In this document: one piece after another, positions 33,073 through 44,837 of the stretch
Position numbering within the stretch: the first letter of the stretch is position 1
How the letters are laid out: each line of letters opens with the position of its first letter
NCBI GenBank assembly: GCA_001566295.1
Contig: KQ964286.1
Location: 1-64,000, forward strand
DNA: 64,000 bases
Reading direction: 5' to 3'
Origin: Microdochium bolleyi
Lineage: Eukaryota > Ascomycota > Sordariomycetes > Xylariales > Microdochiaceae
Position numbers and translations under genes: made by a program
The notes under the pieces: model-generated
What the model saw: the letters and a program-made list of their open reading frames with translations, nothing else
Database searches by the model: none
Told to the model about the DNA's origin: nothing

Positions 33073-34805
33073 ATGTCTCAACTCGCCCAGGACGAGTCCC
33101 ACGCGGAGTTCCACAGCGGATCAACCATCCCATTCTCCAGTAGCTCCTTGGTACGCCGCGGCATCGAGGTGAATGACGGCGACAAGGCCATGGCGAGCAC
33201 TTCTACTCTGCAAGATGTCCCCATCACAAGCCTGTATCTCGATCACCAAGTCGAGCATTGCCGCCTATTGGTTCAGCCTGCTGCCGGGGTCGACTTACAG
33301 CCGACCTCTGGACTGAAACCTGGGATCCAGACACCCTCAGCCCAAAGGATTCTGCTGCGAACTCGTCCTCGGCAAGGATCCGGACGGGTCAAGTGTCTGG
33401 CTGTCCGTCAAGGACCGAAGGACATCGGTCTGGAACTTAGTGCTCCGTTCCGTCTAGATTTCTTCTTCGACTCTCAGTCTGATCACATCGAGCTTCGTAA
33501 CCGGTCGACTAATGTCAGGCTGGAACTTCAACCTCTGGACAATCAGCACGATGACCAAAAGCAACTTGAGCCACTTGCTCACGAACGCCTGAGCCCAGGC
33601 TGTTGGGCCGTCCGTGTCCTCGGCAAGGGCATTGTGTTCCAGCTGATGATAGCCCCCCGCAAGCACCAGGTTGAACTAGTCCAGCAAGCTCCACCACGTT
33701 CACCGCCTCGAGGACGCATCGAACTTCTCAGCGCCAGCGGCACCAAGCGGACCTTTTCGGCCAGAATACAGCAGCAGTCAGCAGTGCCGTCCGTGGGCCC
33801 TGCTCCCCCGGTCTGGGACGTGCTCAAGCCCATCAACTCGTTGATCGACGCAGAAAGTGCGCAGACTGTACGCGTCGCCAGCACCGATGGGAGCGACTAC
33901 ACCATCTTCCGCATGTCCAACGCTGGGCCTAGTGGTACTGCAGACGTTTTCAGAGCTCGCATGTCCCAGTACCATGAGCAGGTGATCGTTGTGAAGCTGT
34001 TCAAGCCCACGCCTTCCGCCGAGACCCGGGCCCAGAACTGGGCTCGGGAGGTAGGCATCCACGGGCGGCTCGAGTTTGTAAGTGAAGACCTCGTCAACTC
34101 TCGTAGACTTTTCCAAAATGTTCAGACCGGCCAAATGCTCACGCTCGCCTCCAGGACCACATTGTGAAACTCCACGGGGCCGACGCCCGCATCGACGCCA
34201 TATTCCTCGCCTCCATCAACGCGCAGGACCTCGGCCGCAGTTGTTGGTACCATCCGTATCAGGGCATCTTCTGCGGCACCGAGGCGGACGCAAGCTGCAT
34301 CCTGCTGGATATGTCGCGCGCGCTCGCTTACCTGCGGGAGGAGAGGGTCCTGCACAACGACATCAAGCCGCGCAACATCCTCTACAGCGCTGCCACCGGC
34401 GCCACGCTCATCGACTTCGGCCTCGGGAGCAACGAGGGCGAGAAGGCATCGTCAGGCGGGACGCCCTGGTACATCCCGCCCGAGTACTTTTATCAGAGGG
34501 AGCGAGATGCTCCCGCCGACGTCTGGGCGCTCGGCGTGGTCATGCTCTATGTGCTCAAGTGCATGCCCCTGCCAGAGCTCGGCAAGGACGTGCCTGTATG
34601 GCAGATCAGGCAGATCGGCATGGCAGGCAGTGGTGCCCATGCAAGCATGACTCGATGGCTGGGGTGTGTCAGCAGGGCCAGGGCAGGTCTTGCCAAGCAA
34701 GGGGTCAGTGGCATCGTGTGGCGGATGCTAGACACTGATGTCGATCGCCGCATCAGCCCGGACGAGCTTGTCAAGCAGATGCAGCGTATATTGTTGAGTG
34801 ATTGA
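33073..34805 (+). CDS. Serine/threonine protein kinase with N-terminal FHA-like region
   Basis: Two exons, 33073-34077 and 34155-34805 (intron 34078-34154, phase 0), encode 551 aa. The kinase core occupies about residues 275-551. It has a Lys in VIVVKLF, HNDIKPRNIL with catalytic Asp404, IDFGLG with Asp422, and GGTPWYIPPEY as the activation/P+1 segment. The glycine loop is atypical (NAGPSGTADVF), and the usual HRD is HND, but all catalytic residues are present, so the enzyme is probably active. Residues about 120-210 (GLELSAPFRLDFFFDSQSD... and SPGCWAVRVLGKG) resemble the degenerate FHA-like module seen in large fungal kinase families of unknown role. The reading frame extends upstream to 32686, but ATG 33073 has a better context and starts the recognisable protein. 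No membrane segment is seen. Confidence 0.82.
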
Positions 34806-35438
34806 GCGGCGAGCACATAGTCTGGAAAGGACCTTGTGAACGCCCATGGATTCTCAGAGGTGGTTCATAACTCCACTGGATCTTATTGCTACTACTGACG
34901 GGCCGAAGCGGACAGCCCAACGCTGGACCTCTATTTACAGCTCTGCCAAGCAGACTGGCTGTTAGCTCCGGCCACTTATGGATTCGGTAACCAAGAAGAA
35001 CCGCCGGCACTACCGCTTCGCAGCCCTCAATGCTCAAGCCAGATCCAACACCGGTGGTCACGACTACGTTGCAGACTTCAGAGAGGAATTTTTCTCGGGG
35101 TCAGCCAGTAATACAAGGTGGATGTCAAGTACCACTCTCACCAACATGTACCGGATTTGCAGCAATTCCGGAGTTTGCCTGTTGAGGATTCTGGCGGCGA
35201 CGACTAGGCTTTTGGGCTTCGAGAGGTGCCAGAGGTGCCAGAGGTGCCAGGCGCCCCGTGACAGAGACCGAAAGCGTCAGATACTTAGAGTTGTAGAGAT
35301 GAGATATTGTCTGGAGAAGCCGGGGTCAGAAGCATGACCGAACACGGTTCAAGATAAAGACCACAGCTTCTTAGTGTACGGCATACAATGCTTTATCACC
35401 TCTCCCTATCATACAAGCAGCCTCATTCAACCGTCCCT
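34806..35438. other. Intergenic region with short tandem repeat
   Basis: This is the 3' flank of the kinase and of the convergent transporter. Three exact copies of the 9-bp unit AGGTGCCAG occur at 35224-35250. Nothing else was seen. Confidence 0.55.
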
Positions 35439-36749
35439 TCATGCCTTGCCCCAAACACCTTCCGGCCTGACCGCCTTGGCCGCAATGGCGATTAGTCCCC
35501 CAGCCGTGCACACGGCGCCGCCGAAGTAACTGACCTCCGCGAACCCGCCGTACCGCGCGACCAAGGCACCATCAACAGGGGGCCCGATCAGCGGGCCGAA
35601 CGCCACCAGCGCCATGCCCATCCCCATGTACGACCCGAACTCGCGCGGGTCGCTGGTCACGCTCGTGATGGCGGCGATGGACGCCGAGAAGATGCTGCCC
35701 GAGCAGAACCCGAACACGATGGCGTAGACCACGAACCCGGCCGTGCCGTCCACCGAGTTGAGGCAGAACACGAGGATCCCGGAACTCACGCCTGCCATGA
35801 CCACCATGTTGAGCCGGCCGAAGCGGTCCGCCAGGATCCCCGGGATTACGCGGCCGAGGGTGCTCGCGCCATTGACCACGGCGAGCAGATACCCCGCCAG
35901 CGCCGGGTCGACGCCGCGCGAGACGGCGTACGTGGGGAGGAAGAACAGCGGGGTGAACATGCCGATCAGGCACAGCGCGAAGCTCCCGATGATGATCATG
36001 AACTGCTTGTTCCGGAACACCTTGAGCATCCAGAAGTCCGTCTTGCGGCCCGACACGCGCGGGACGACGGCGAAGCTGGCGAACGCGATAAAGGGCATCA
36101 TGATGAACCCCACGACGCGCACCGTCCAGCCGAACCCGAGGCTGCTGTCGTTGAGCAGCTTGGCGACCACGACGGGCAGCACGATGCCGCCGACGGAGCT
36201 GCCCGCCACGACGACGCCCAGCGCGGTCGCGCGGCGGCGGTCGAACCACTGGCTCGCGGCGGCCATGGCGGGCAGCTGCAGCATGCCCTGGCACAGGCCC
36301 ATGAGCACGCCCTGGACGAGCATGACGTGCCAGTACTCGGTGCACAGGCTGAGCAGCATGATGGCCACGAGGTACGCGAGCGCGGCCGGACGGATGGTGA
36401 GGGACGCGCCGTGCCGGTCGAAGAGGGGGCCCGCGAACATGCCGACGGCGAACTGTAGGTATAGCTGGATGGAGCCGATCCAGGCGATGGCGCTGGGGGA
36501 GCGGGAGGCGAGCAGGGTGCTGGCGTAGAACTCCTGGAAGGTGCCGAACGAGTTGGCGAAGCCGAGGGTGCAGAACATGAAGCTCGCGCTGCCGGCGGCG
36601 ACGGACCAGGCTTTGAGGCCGCCATCGGGGGCGGAAGGGAGCTCGTCGGCGGGTTTAATGTCCGTGGAAGGGGCTGTGGTGGTGTTGTTGTTGGTTCCGT
36701 CTGAGAGGGAGCCCTTCTCTGGGTGGTCTGGGGGTTGCGTTGAGCCCAT
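35439..36749 (-). CDS. MFS transporter, monocarboxylate (MCT) type
   Basis: A single exon of 436 aa from ATG 36749; 61 codons of open frame upstream are not protein-like. The MCT signature APDGGLKAW stands at about residues 39-47, just before TM1. Twelve hydrophobic helices follow, with AGPLFDRHGA in the TM2-3 loop, a long central loop containing RKTDFWMLKVFRNKQF, and GRVIPGILADRFGRLN in the second half. Fungal members of this group carry carboxylates, riboflavin or secondary metabolites across the plasma membrane. The gene is divergent from a Zn2Cys6 regulator gene across a 561-bp shared promoter, so the regulator probably controls this transporter. The substrate is unknown. Confidence 0.9.
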   Translation of the reverse strand: MGSTQPPDHPEKGSLSDGTNNNTTTAPSTDIKPADELPSAPDGGLKAWSVAAGSASFMFCTLGFANSFGTFQEFYASTLLASRSPSAIAWIGSIQLYLQFAVGMFAGPLFDRHGASLTIRPAALAYLVAIMLLSLCTEYWHVMLVQGVLMGLCQGMLQLPAMAAASQWFDRRRATALGVVVAGSSVGGIVLPVVVAKLLNDSSLGFGWTVRVVGFIMMPFIAFASFAVVPRVSGRKTDFWMLKVFRNKQFMIIIGSFALCLIGMFTPLFFLPTYAVSRGVDPALAGYLLAVVNGASTLGRVIPGILADRFGRLNMVVMAGVSSGILVFCLNSVDGTAGFVVYAIVFGFCSGSIFSASIAAITSVTSDPREFGSYMGMGMALVAFGPLIGPPVDGALVARYGGFAEVSYFGGAVCTAGGLIAIAAKAVRPEGVWGKA

Positions 36750-37310
36750 TTTCGTTGTTGTAGAGAACGACGAGTAATCACTTGAGCAGAGCCTGGAAGT
36801 TCTAGGAGTGAAAGAGGAGGGAGTTGTCGTTGGATTCTTGATCGGGATATCGTACCACCGGTCTGCCACACAAGACTTGGCCTGCCTTGGCACTATATAC
36901 ATCAACACAACCTGCCTGGGCCTTTGCATCATCGGAGCGTATCCGGCGCTCCTATAGGCGGAGATAGGCCGGGCTCGGTCCCTGAGCAGTTGAAGTGGTT
37001 GCTGTCAGCACTACTGCCCCTGGACGCCCGAAATGGACAGTCCACCCGGACCGCAGCCAATCGGAGGCTCTGACAGAGGTTGGATTGGCCGAGTCCCACT
37101 CGGGGATAAGCGTCGGCAAATTCACCGCCGGCTCAGCAATTTCGTCTCCGTCACTCGTCTCACCACATCCTTCAGTACAGTCGTCCACCGTGACCTGCGC
37201 CAGAAAACCGCGTCTCACCACAATCCACGGCGTCATCTGGGATCTGTTGTTCTGTTCAAGGCTCTCGACAGATATATCGTCAGATCCGGCGGCATAACGG
37301 GCCCCTCGCA
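36750..37310. promoter_or_regulatory. Shared divergent promoter, MCT transporter and Zn2Cys6 factor
   Basis: 561 bp separate the two start codons. CGG triplets are frequent (for example in CCACCCGGACCG near 37034 and GATCCGGCGGC near 37284), which would suit a Zn2Cys6 factor acting on its own promoter, but no single site stands out. Confidence 0.45.
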
Positions 37311-40094
37311 ATGACCGACTCAATCCGTCGCCGACGCCGGCCGGCCGTGTGAGTGCTGGACCCCCGTGCCTAGATCTAGTGCTCAACGCCTCTCTGTGCC
37401 GAATACTAACCCCGATCAAGCTCCTGCACGCTCTGCCGCCGCCGCAAGGTCCGGTGCAACCGTGAGGTCCCCTGCAGCAACTGTGTCCGCTCGGGCAATG
37501 CCCCTTGCGTCTACGACGGGCCGCCTCCAGCGACAACCTCCGCGGCAGCAGCCCGATCCTCCGCGTCGTCTGCTGCGGTCCATCCCTTGCTCCGGAGGGC
37601 CGGTGCCGGCCCGGAGGTATCCTCTGAGGGCCTCGGACTGCCGCTCGCAACACCAAGTCCGTCCTCGGCAAGCACCTCTTCCCTCCCCCGGCCTACTGCC
37701 ACGGCCACGGCATCCTCCGTCACAAGCTCTGTCCCAGCCAGCCGGGACCAGTCTCGGCAACATGACCGCCATGACGTCGTCGCCGAGATGACAACCCATC
37801 TCGCCGGCAGCTTCCACATGCTCAGCGATGCCGCTGGGACCCCAAACTCGACCGCAGGCTCATCACGCAACAACACGACAACCACAGGTACCACAAGATC
37901 GACAGCCCCGTCCATCCCGCGCAGCGTCACCCATAAGGGCCGCACCTTCGGCCAGTCCCACTGGATCGGCGCCTCTCTGCTCTTCTGGGACCTCATAGAG
38001 ATGCTTGAGCCGCATCTCATGGGGCTCGGGCCCGGGCAGGGGACCAGCCCAGCCGCTGCCGCCGCCAAGGCCGGCCTTCTGCGCTGCAAGACGCTCGCCC
38101 GCGTCATCAAGGCCCGGCGGTCCCCCGCGTGGCCGACGCCTCCCACACCGGACCTCCCCTCGCGGGCCGTCGCCGACGCGCTGGTGGCATGCTACCTACG
38201 CACGAGCGAGAGGCTGTATCGCGTGCTGCACATCCCCAGCTTCCTGTCGGACTACGAGGCCATCTGGTCCTCTGCGGCCCCGCACACCGACAAGGACGCC
38301 AGCTTCCTCATCCAGCTCAAACTCGTCCTCGCCATCGGCGCCGTGACGCACGACGCGCGCTTCTCCCTCCGCGCGTCCGCGATCCGCTGGGTCTACGAGG
38401 CGCAGACCTGGCTCGCCGAGCCCAAGTTCAAGTCGCGCATGCTCACCCTGCAGTCCGTGCAGACGCACATCCTGCTGCTGCTCGCGCAGGAGCTCGTCGA
38501 CATCAGCGGCGACAGCGTGTGGATCGGCGCGGGGGCTCTCCTGCGGCGTGCCGTCCACCTCGGCATGCACCGCGACCCGGCGCACCTGCCGCGCTCGAGC
38601 CTGCTCGTCAGCGAGATGCGCCGGCGGCTGTGGAACACGATCCTCGAGGTCAACATCCAGTTCTGCGTGTCCGCGGGAGCCCCGCCGGGCCTAGCTCTCG
38701 AGGACGCCGACACCTTGCCGCCGGGCAACTACGACGACGAGCAGCTTGTCGAGGTTACAAGGGCAGGGGATCCGGAGCCCAAGCCGGATGACTGCTACAC
38801 CCAGACCTTGCTCGCCCGGGCGCTGCGGAAGACGCTGCCCGTTCGTCTGGCGACGGCGCGGGCACTCAACAATATACAGCAGCCACAGCAGCAGCAGTAT
38901 TATCAGCAAAACCAATACGGCGGCGGCCCAGCAACGGCGGCGTACGAGCAGACGCTCCGGCTCGATGGGGAGCTGAGGGCCGCGCACCGCGAGCTGTGCG
39001 GGACACTGGAGGGATTCCGCCACGCGGACGCCACAACAAGCACTACGCCTTCATCATCAACAGCATCAGCATCAGCAACAGAAGCCGCCGCAGCAGCGGC
39101 GGGGGAGACTTCCGGGAAGCCGGCCCCTTTCGAGGTGCGCGCTGTAGACATCCTGTTCCAGCGGTACATCGCCTTCCTGCACATCCCGTACGTCGTGGCC
39201 TCGCTCTCCGAGAAGGGGTACGCGTTCTCGCGCAAGGCGGCGCTCGAGGCGGCGCTGCGGACGTGGTATCTCGTGTACCCCCCCGGGTCCGCGCCCAAAG
39301 GCGATAAGGACAGCACTAGAGGACCAGGCCGGGCCGCAGCGAGCAACGACGATGACGACAGCAACGTGCTCGCGCGCTACACCATCAACGGACAGGGCAT
39401 CCTCCGGGCGACCGTGGCCAAGGTGCCCATCATCGTGGCCAAGGAGCTGCGCATGCAGCGGCAGGAGCAGTGCGACACGGCGATGCCAATGACGACGCGG
39501 CCGCTGATGGTGCTGCCCCTACGGCCGGACCTCGTGGCGGTGCTCGACGGCGGGCGGGCGTGGCACCGCGCCACCCTCGAGTCCGGCGAGACCAACATGA
39601 AGGGCTTCCTGCTCGCGCACGGCGTGGTGGCGTACGTGGGCTACATGGCGGACCACCAGACCCTGCCGGACGGAGACGAGGAGCTGGTCAAGGTGCTGCT
39701 CGGGGCGATGGTTGAGAGCTTCGAGATGAGCATCCCGATCCTGGAGGCGCAGGCTGCGCGGTATGGGGAGCCTGTTGGAGGCGATCGTAGCGCTGTCGGG
39801 GTGGGTGCGAGTAATAGCGGTCCCGCACGAAATGGCGAGGTCGGTGGCGGTACTGGTCTCAGTGACGCGGGAGGTGGGAGCGGAGGAGTGGTGCCAGGAC
39901 AGGACGGCTGGGATCCCATGGTGAGTTTTATGCCTCGTCTCGTGCTCTATCTGACCTGGATTATGGTCTTCATGTGGCTAACACTAATGGACCAGTTGAC
40001 TGATACCCTGCTGGGCGGCGCCGAAAACGACCCGATGAGCTGGATGCTCAGCGACGACGAGCATGTCTTCGCACAGGGGTGGCTTTGGGGATGA
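37311..40094 (+). CDS. Zn2Cys6 transcription factor with fungal-specific domain
   Basis: Three exons: 37311-37348, 37421-39920 and 39996-40094, giving 878 aa. The first intron has a perfect TACTAAC branch site and an unusual AAG acceptor. The binuclear zinc cluster is Cys15, 18, 25, 31, 34 and 42 (spacing C2C6C5C2C7C) with basic RRRKVR between, so it binds CGG-type DNA sites. A disordered Ser/Thr/Ala-rich linker follows. Then comes the helical fungal-specific regulatory domain, including SERLYRVLHIPSFLSDYEAIW and ALLRRAVHLGMHRDP at about 390-405. Ser/Ala- and Gln-rich inserts occur farther on, and the end is NDPMSWMLSDDEH. The second intron (39921-39995) is 75 nt without a stop, so retention would add 25 residues in frame. 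It is divergent from the MCT-type transporter, its likely target. Confidence 0.92.
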
Positions 40095-40762
40095 GCGGCT
40101 CAGATGACCACCCCTAATGCCCAAGAGTAGAAACACGCCAAGACACGGCTAACTACGACTATCTGTCCTCGGGCGCGCGGTTCCTTGTCGGGTCTGCTCC
40201 TCAAGACTTTTGCTAGGCGGTGACAACATCCGCGAAGCAGAACTCCCCCGACAACTTGATAACAAAATTTACACCCAGTGGTACAGGGACTGTCAGAGGA
40301 AGCTCATAGGGTTGTGCACGGCCAAGATGGCACTCAAGGCAGTCGAAGATCGTGGTAATCCTCTGCAGACGTGACGTGTCCAGGGTCTGCCCCTGGTAGA
40401 AATACCCACAGGGCAAAAACCACCCCCGTACAGCTAAACTTTGCCAAACGGTGCAGAACATGCCATTGGCCAGAGCTTGATTCAGCCCTGCCACGAATAG
40501 CTCCAGGGTGCCACAGTCACAGAAGTGCCGATGTCATTCGATCAAGCCCCCAAGGTCAAGCAATGCCCCTGTGGATCGCCATCCGCTTGGCATAAGCTGC
40601 ACGTTCCTCTCGAGCGGCCGAACTCTGCGAGGCCTCAATACTCAGACAGAAGACCCCTGTTGTAGCGTTCCGTATAAAGAGCACGGGCATTGTCTCATCA
40701 CTAGTGGCGCACATGGCTTTACGACGAGTGATCAACCCATCAGAAGCCATATAGACATCAAC
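40095..40762. other. Intergenic region
   Basis: This is the 3' flank of the regulator and the promoter of the GPI-protein gene. No gene or repeat was recognised. Confidence 0.5.
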
Positions 40763-41778
40763 ATGGGCTCTTTACTAAAACTCGCCCTTCTCGCAAGCAC
40801 CGCGCTGGCGGTCAACCGCCCTGCCTGGCCAGAGGTAATAGCCAACCCCGACGCGTCCGGGCGCGTGCCATTCTACGGCCCACGGCTCGACAGGCCCTAC
40901 CCCGGACTCTGGAACGATACGGAGCCGACCCCATGGTATCTCGAGCTCAAGCTGCGCAGCCGCCCCCGCGAGGGCGTCTTCGACACCTGGGCCAGCCTGC
41001 AGCTGCTCTACCCGTCGACGAACACCCCCGGCGCGCTCTTTACGAGCAACGGGTCGTGGGCAGTGGACCAGAACACGACGAGCGGCTGGAACGTCAACTT
41101 CTACTACTGGAGCTCGACTTTTGGTCTCGCGCCCGCCGTGCCCGAGGGCAATGATGTCCAGCGGGGTACCTGCCCGGAGTCGGTCATGAGCAGGCAGTGC
41201 GCGGACGACGTGCGGGAGAAGTTGGTCCCTGGTTACAACGGCGATGGCTCCAGCCTGTTGAGAATCCCGAAGAGCTGCAAGCCTCTCACTAACCCTTCTC
41301 CAAGAAGTGAGTGGCCATATTGCAGATTGGGCGAGCACCTTGCGCGATGTTTTTTTTTTCCCTTTCTCTCTCTCTTCCTCTCCCTCTCTCCAATCCAGCT
41401 ACAATTAGAGGCTGTGCAGACCGACTGACAGATCCATGTTGCCATGTAGAGCTTGGACTGGACCATGACCTCACCCCGAATGAGGCAAACCTCACCAGAT
41501 ACGACACCACTTGGTCGTGGTATGACTCGAACGTGGAGATGTTCTACAACGACCACGGGTCGCGCACATGGCCCATCATCATTGTCTGGGACCGGTCCAG
41601 GACGGAACCTACTCGCTACGAGATCCCGGCTGAACAGAGAGTGCAGATGGTCTGTGTGAAAGCTGACATCAGCCACAATGGCGCGGCGCTGCCGGTGCCA
41701 TCAGGCGGCGATGCACTGGTGGCGCCGGCGTGGGTAGTGCTCGGACTTGCGGCGTTACTGGGCGCAGTGCTTGTGTAA
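40763..41778 (+). CDS. Secreted, probably GPI-anchored protein of unknown function
   Basis: Two exons, 40763-41306 and 41399-41778, encode 307 aa. The acceptor at 41398 follows an exceptionally long pyrimidine tract and keeps the frame. A later acceptor at 41449 is also in frame but would delete a Cys-rich segment (GCADRLTDPCCHVE). The protein starts with a signal peptide (LLKLALLASTALA) and ends with a Ser/Gly spacer followed by VAPAWVVLGLAALLGAVLV, the form of a GPI-attachment signal. The mature part has several N-glycosylation sequons (NDT, NGS, NTT, NLT), many Trp and Tyr residues and at least six Cys, so an extracellular, wall- or membrane-bound protein is expected. I do not recognise a catalytic domain. 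Confidence 0.75.
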
Positions 41779-41939
41779 GCGTAGTCTTGAATCTCGGATT
41801 CATGACGGCCCTGGGGGACCCACACCCACGCAGTATCAGGGTCGGTATGTTCTCCATTGGGGACGCTTATAGCCGCGGAGGAATAGCCTTGTAGGTTTGC
41901 CTGAGAATAATGAGTCAGAGAACCATATGCTCGTCTAGA

Positions 41940-44837
41940 CTATCGGACAGTGATATCACGTAACGGACTATCTTCCACCCAGGCATTCCAAGCGTCGATA
42001 TCGCGACCGTCGAGACAAGCCAGTCCTGCTCTTAAGTACTCTTCGGGAACCTCACCTGCTGGTGGCTCAAACTGCTCACCGCTTTGCTGGTCCGACTTTG
42101 CCTTCGATCTGACCAGTATGAGGCACCAATAGAACACTTTCCCCTTTGCTTGCTTCTCTGTCTGGCAGACAGGAACGCAGAACAACGAATGGGTCGGCAG
42201 GAAGTCATCAGAGTCCAGGGCACAAACGTGCTTGAAAGGTACTGGCTCGTCATGTTTCCCGGATAAGATCTCGACAGATCTCGTGCTGCTGCGGTACATT
42301 CCGCAGACTTTTGAGACTGCGTTGTTGACATCGGGCCCGTAAGGTCTGTTCGGCAGATTCGGCACATCCGGCAGAGCTCTGGTCGTGACGGCGATTAGCC
42401 TGCCGCGAAGGGCCATGAAGCCGTCGGTCACCGCGCCATAGATGTCCCCTCCAGCGTGCTTCACGCTCGCAGTGCCAAGCTGTGCGGCCCGACGATACGT
42501 GTAGCCGTGGCGATGGCCCAGAAACCACCGGACGCCACCGCCTGCAGCCGCCCAAGACCACGATGGTGCGATGTAGGGCGAGTCCCGCTGGCGGACGGTG
42601 TAGCTCAGAGGCAGCCAGCAGAGCCCGAACATGAACGAAGATCCCCAGAGGCCCGCGTAGTATGCATCCTCCGGGACTCCCCGGCGGGCCCGGAGCGATC
42701 TCCACTCCCTGGCGAGGCCTGACAGAGCTGATAGTTTGTCGGACTCGAATGTAAAACGACGCTCGCTATACTCTGTCACGAGTCGGCTCCACGACGCGGC
42801 ATGCGGCCAGCTCTCGCGTACACCCTGAACCTCTTTGGTACACGTGGAGAGCATGGGTCTTCCTAACCACCGCCGGAAGCCGCGGGGAAAGGTCTCACAC
42901 GCATCCAGCCTGGCACATTCCCAGTGGACCTGGTCCCCAGCGAAGTGGACAATGCGTGCCGGCAGCACGCGCTCCTGGAAGGTCCAGCCCCGGTCGCTCA
43001 GGTAGCCGAGCTCGTACTCGAGCGCTTGCTCGTGCTCGAAGAGCGCGTTCGAGACGCGGAACTTCAGGCCTCCATCATCCGCACCTGGGCTGGTCTCGAT
43101 CGCGCGGGTGTACTTCTTGTGCGTGTCTGGACCCAGGTGCTCCGTTCTTAGCAGTGGGAACTCGCCCAGCCACAGTGGCTCTGTGTCTTTGCTCTCCGGA
43201 ACACGGTCCCGGAAGAAGCCCATGTTTTCCTCCGCCGCGCAGCTCGCGGCTATTACGAGCTTGGCGTGCTTGTAGATGTGTCCCATCCGTCCGGACTCGT
43301 GGTTCCAGTCCTTGCCTGAGTCTTGGAATATGCACAGCCGGTCCACCCACAGATACCGATAGCCAAGGCGTTTCACTACGGTGCAGGCGTCCTGGATGGT
43401 CCGAGGCAGCGCGGACGTGGGCATGCCGGACCGCATCTCGCTTTCGGTGCGAGCTGTGAGCATGAGACTTGAACGCACGGCATTGCCCCATCGGTAACTT
43501 AATGCCAAGTAAGGCGGGTTGGGAGATTGCCGACGGAAGGGAGCTACCGGTATACCTCGGGGCTGCGAAGTGGCGACCTCCCTTTTGTCAGAGTACGCGT
43601 AGTTCCCATGTTCGACAAGGCGGAAGATGTCTGAGCCGTCGTCCAACTCAATGAGTCGCGTTGGTCGCTCATCGGATTGTGGCTCTGGACTGTTGCAGTA
43701 ACTGCCGTGCCGTGAACAAGTTGCCAGCCACCCCTGGATGAGAGACATCGTATGCGGCGAGCAAGTGCTGTCGGACAGTGGCGTGTATCGTAGTAAAGGA
43801 ATATCCGGCGCGTCTTTCAGCCTAAGTCAGTCTTGCATAGGGGGCTTCACCACGAACGGCAAAATTGAAGAAAAGCCTTACCGAAAGACGTCTCTGAGGT
43901 ACGGGCAGGGGGTGTCAGCACTCGCTTTGTTGGGCCTTGCTCATGGAAACTGACCATGCATGATCTCGAGATGGTGCCAGAACGGGCTTGGACCACCTAG
44001 TGTCGGGAGTCTGATGTTCAAATTCAGGGTCGAAAACCGCATCCTCTTCACTGCCGTCGGGTTCCACATGCTGCGTGATATTCTTAACCGTGACCAACCG
44101 TCAAAGATTGGCATCTTGGCGTTGGGACCCGACCTCGTGCTTCCATGCCTGCGGTTGTACCACGGCAGCTTTGGAAGCATGAGGGAAGGGGTGCAATCGA
44201 ACCAGTCTCCATCATCCCTGCTATAGTGTCGGTGATGAAATAGGTGTCGGCGGATCCCATGCCAGAACAGCATGCACAGCCGGCATGTCTGATCTGAGGC
44301 CAGACAGCAGTCGATGAGCTGGAACAAGGTCTCATGGTGGGGTTTCCAGAAGTGGTCAGGAAGAGCCCCCCACGCGGCTCCTACTTGATAGTCCTCCTCG
44401 GTCGACATCGGTGGTGGTTCAGCCATGGTCCTTGTGCACGGCCCGCAGAGAACTTGTGGAGGATCGAGGCCTGCTTCCTTGCCAACAGTGTTGTACTCGC
44501 GGCTCACATATGTGACTCTGTAATATGCCCACAATAGGGATTGCTCGGAGGGTACGTCGCTCAATAGTGCTGCTGCCCGTCGCACCGTGGCGGGGGTGTG
44601 GTCGCGATCTTGATCGATGGTCGCGAGGTCCAGTGCTTCGAACATCGTTGACTCGGTTGAAATCCCGGACGTATCACCCGTGGGAAAGGGAGAAGACATG
44701 GCCCTAGACAGCACGGCGATGCTCTGCGGTGAGGACTGAATACGTTTCGAGGCAATAGCGACAATTGCGTGACGTTTCTGGCTATCTTCGACCCCGCTCA
44801 GACCTGTGACCGGGTACGACATCCGTGTCAGCTGCAT
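41940..44837 (-). CDS. HET-domain protein
   Basis: The model has exons 44837-43955, 43891-43882 (10 nt) and 43821-41940, giving 924 aa. The outer exons are certain; the middle micro-exon is the only splice solution I found that keeps phase, and its acceptor (CAGAG) is unusual, so this junction needs transcript evidence. The N-terminal part (LCGPCTRTM, QTCRLCMLFW) has paired Cys residues as in many HET proteins. The segment SLIQGWLATCSRHGSYCN leads into the HET domain: YLALSYRWG, a TIQDACTVVKRLGYRYLWVD block with RLCIFQD in place of the usual SLCI.Q, and DRGWTFQERVL. A C-terminal region of about 300 residues follows without a recognised domain. HET proteins act in heterokaryon incompatibility and related cell death. 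ATG 44837 is the first start; internal ATG 44699 is possible. Confidence 0.82.

Noticed and set aside
35224..35250. Three 9-bp repeats as a possible regulatory array or CRISPR-like structure
   Set aside because: Too short, without spacers and lying in a 3' flank; treated as a simple tandem repeat.
41399..41449. Alternative acceptor at 41449 for the GPI-protein intron
   Set aside because: It is in frame, but the acceptor at 41398 directly follows the long pyrimidine tract and retains a Cys-rich segment; the shorter intron is preferred.
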